Part shown: positions 62,457-64,000 of the stretch, in pieces
Numbering within the stretch: position 1 is the stretch's first letter
Layout of the letters: the number at the start of each line of letters is the position of its first letter
Source of the DNA: Flavobacterium sp. N502536
GTDB lineage: Bacteria; Bacteroidota; Bacteroidia; Flavobacteriales; Flavobacteriaceae
DNA length: 64,000 nt
Assembly: GCF_025947345.1 (NCBI RefSeq)
Contig: NZ_CP110011.1
Location: forward strand, 558,001 to 622,000
Reading direction: 5' to 3'
The notes under the pieces: model-generated
The model's input: the letters and a program-made list of their open reading frames with translations, nothing else
The model's database searches: none
What the model was told of the DNA's origin: nothing
Position numbers and translations under genes: made by a program

Positions 62457-63446
62457 TCAATACGGGCAGCCGAAACATTTTGCATAGGAATCAAATTGAT
62501 AGGTTAATAAAACTTCGTAAACGCCCCCTGTTCTTCCTATTTTGGAAGTATTCAGGTCATAAGAAACACCCAATTTCAGATTTTTGTACTGTAATCCTGT
62601 AAACAAATTTAATGAAGTAAGCAATTGATTTCCGGCATTGTTTTTTGACGGGTTCGTAGCCGCCGTTACTCCAAAGTATATTTTTTCGAATAGAATTGAT
62701 GCACCTATGTCCAATCGATTGTAACGCCCCTGTTGCATATAGTTTGATGTTACAAGCATGGTGGTTTCATACGGCAGGAATAATACATCGACATAATCAG
62801 CCAATAGAAACTTGTAACCTGTACTCAACGAAAAGAAAGAATCTAAACGTGCATTCCCGTCTGTTGCAAAAGAAATACCAGGTCTGTTAAGATGTTTCAT
62901 TGCTAAACTAATCCATAAACTTTCGGTATTGAAAACCATTCCTGCTGATACATCAAAAAAATTGACTTTATCATTTTTTAGTATCGGATCAATTGAAGTC
63001 GGATTTATTGTGCCGGTTTGTATGTTTATCTGATCGCCAAGCAGCAAGTTTTGAAAAGCAAATGATTTTAACCCGAAACCAGCTTCGATTGCCGGTCTAA
63101 AAGACCAGGTATCATTCAATTCTACTCTATAGGCATAATTGGCGTTGATTTGTGTAAAATTATAGTGATTTAAATTTTGTCTGTGATTTAAAACACTCAA
63201 TCCATAACCGCTGTTAATATTTTCGTTCCAGGTATTAACGAAGGCATAATCGGTATCTATTTTTAGATCTAAATCTGGCCATTGTTCTCTGTGAATAATA
63301 CCCGCATAAGTAGTTTCCATAAACCCTGAAAAACCGGGATTTAGTGTTTCCGGAATTAAGAAATACTGTGTAAAAATGGGATCCTGCGCTCTTGTTTCTG
63401 AAAAAAAACAACCTGTAAGGATTAGGATAAAAAGTTTTAATCTCAT
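62457..63446 (-). CDS. T9SS PorP/SprF-family membrane protein
   Basis: A 329-residue protein with a signal peptide (residues 1-20, SETRAQ). The start DPIFTQYFLIPETLNPGFSGFMETTYAGIIHREQW is the PorP/SprF signature, and the rest is a barrel pattern (YAYRVELNDTWSFRPAIEAGFGLKSF, SLNLFTGLQYKNLKLGVSYD), ending in VLLTYQFDSYAKCFGCPY. In F. johnsoniae SprF is needed to secrete the SprB adhesin and usually lies directly after the gene for the cargo. Here the partial type B cargo gene is 8 bp upstream, the same layout. Confidence 0.93.
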   Translation of the reverse strand: MRLKLFILILTGCFFSETRAQDPIFTQYFLIPETLNPGFSGFMETTYAGIIHREQWPDLDLKIDTDYAFVNTWNENINSGYGLSVLNHRQNLNHYNFTQINANYAYRVELNDTWSFRPAIEAGFGLKSFAFQNLLLGDQINIQTGTINPTSIDPILKNDKVNFFDVSAGMVFNTESLWISLAMKHLNRPGISFATDGNARLDSFFSLSTGYKFLLADYVDVLFLPYETTMLVTSNYMQQGRYNRLDIGASILFEKIYFGVTAATNPSKNNAGNQLLTSLNLFTGLQYKNLKLGVSYDLNTSKIGRTGGVYEVLLTYQFDSYAKCFGCPY

Positions 63447-63454
63447 ACTTTGCT

Positions 63455-64000
63455 TTATTTAATTAATGTAAATCCTCCTTTTTCGGTTACGGTGTGATTG
63501 TAAAAAGTTTTTGCAGTGAGCGTAAAATAATAATTCCCATTTTGGGCATCCAGATCTTTTATCTTTCCATTCCATCCCCTAATATTTTTCCCCGTTTCGG
63601 TATATATAACACCTCCCCAGGTATCAAAAATAGTCAGGCTAATATTCTCTAAACCTAGAAATACCGGTGCGAATATATCATTGTAACCGTCATTGTTTGG
63701 AGTAAAGGAGTTCGGCATCATTATGCTATATCCTTTTTTGATTATCAATGTTGATGTGTATTTATACTGGCATCCAAAAGGATAAGTAACGGTCTGTGTA
63801 GTGGCATACGTTCCTTCTCTTGTATAGATGTGTTTTGGATTTTCTTCATTAGAAAAAGTACCATCACCAAAGTCCCAGGAGGTGTTTACAACATCTCCGG
63901 TAGCTAAATTGGTGAATAAAATGGGGTCATAAACCGAATATATATCATAAACATCTTTAGCATATGAACCCGTAGTATAATTGGCGATACCCAAAACCGT
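63455..64000 (-). CDS. T9SS type B sorted surface protein with PKD-like domain, 5' part outside window
   Basis: Minus-strand reading frame open to base 64000, so only the last 181 codons are visible. A PKD domain (about the first 80 residues: FTNLATGDVVNTSWDFGDGTFSNEENPKHIYTREGTY) precedes the type B T9SS sorting domain: MMPNSFTPNNDGYNDIFAPV, LTIFDTWGGVIYTE, RGWNGKIKDL and the end GNYYFTLTAKTF, then GGFTLIK. PKD repeats are common in giant adhesins such as SprB. The PorP/SprF gene lies 8 bp downstream, so this is probably its dedicated cargo. Confidence 0.9.
   Translation of the reverse strand, partial: TVLGIANYTTGSYAKDVYDIYSVYDPILFTNLATGDVVNTSWDFGDGTFSNEENPKHIYTREGTYATTQTVTYPFGCQYKYTSTLIIKKGYSIMMPNSFTPNNDGYNDIFAPVFLGLENISLTIFDTWGGVIYTETGKNIRGWNGKIKDLDAQNGNYYFTLTAKTFYNHTVTEKGGFTLIK

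Overview
The window is a chromosomal stretch of a Bacteroidota bacterium, almost certainly Flavobacterium or a close relative. The DNA is AT-rich. Many genes are preceded by the Bacteroidota -7 box TAnnTTTG, and the gene content is typical of flavobacteria: type IX secretion (T9SS) C-terminal signals, a PorP/SprF protein, BshC, a DUF4295 protein next to L33/L28, and RprX/RprY-like two-component genes. No rRNA, CRISPR array, transposase, integrase or prophage gene was seen. The only stable RNAs recognised are three tandem tRNA-Glu genes.

Layout. 0-1.3 kb: a TetR-family regulator (cut by the left edge) and an SDR oxidoreductase, each preceded by the same GGAACnATCGTTCC operator. 1.3-10.7 kb: a GAF-domain protein; an HD phosphohydrolase fused to a Pycsar-effector-like membrane domain; a lipoprotein with a phosphoesterase, a kinase-like segment and an outer-membrane barrel; a lipoprotein propeller; and an unrecognised protein. 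10.8-15 kb: an ABC-2 transporter pair and a T9SS type B cargo protein. 15-24.3 kb: typA, a PAS histidine kinase with a CheY-like regulator, rpsT, three tRNA-Glu, proS, a low-complexity lipoprotein and a FadL-like outer-membrane protein. 24.5-34.3 kb: rimO, an amidase, a porin, an aldo-keto reductase, a broken toxin-antitoxin pair, a sialate O-acetylesterase, an L,D-transpeptidase and a DUF1573 protein.

34.4-45.4 kb: an RprXY-like two-component system, an MBL-fold hydrolase, a B12-type radical SAM protein, a tiny relic of a T9SS cargo gene, an SdpR/SdpI/hydrolase operon, an MHS-type MFS transporter and bshC. 45.5-55.3 kb: mostly housekeeping (ndk, a DUF721/DciA protein, ftsY, DUF4295, rpmG, rpmB, cinA, an Hpt protein, an FAH hydrolase, a DnaQ-like exonuclease, a 2-oxoacid dehydrogenase E2). 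55.4-64 kb: a glycosyltransferase, small secreted proteins, a second DUF5009 acyltransferase-like protein, a capsule-type PHP phosphatase, a polyprenyl glycosylphosphotransferase, a second propeller protein, a PorP/SprF protein and the C-terminus of a T9SS type B surface protein.

Beyond the genes, three things stand out. First, a family of intergenic arrays of degenerate 7- or 8-bp units, often facing each other as hairpins, sits at gene 3' ends. Second, the window holds clear gene debris: a toxin cut after about 20 codons and the last codons of a T9SS cargo. Third, two proteins pair signalling domains unusually: the HD-PycTM fusion without a visible cyclase, and the phosphoesterase/kinase-like/barrel fusion. 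Several gene starts were moved because a TAnnTTTG box lies inside the longest open frame.
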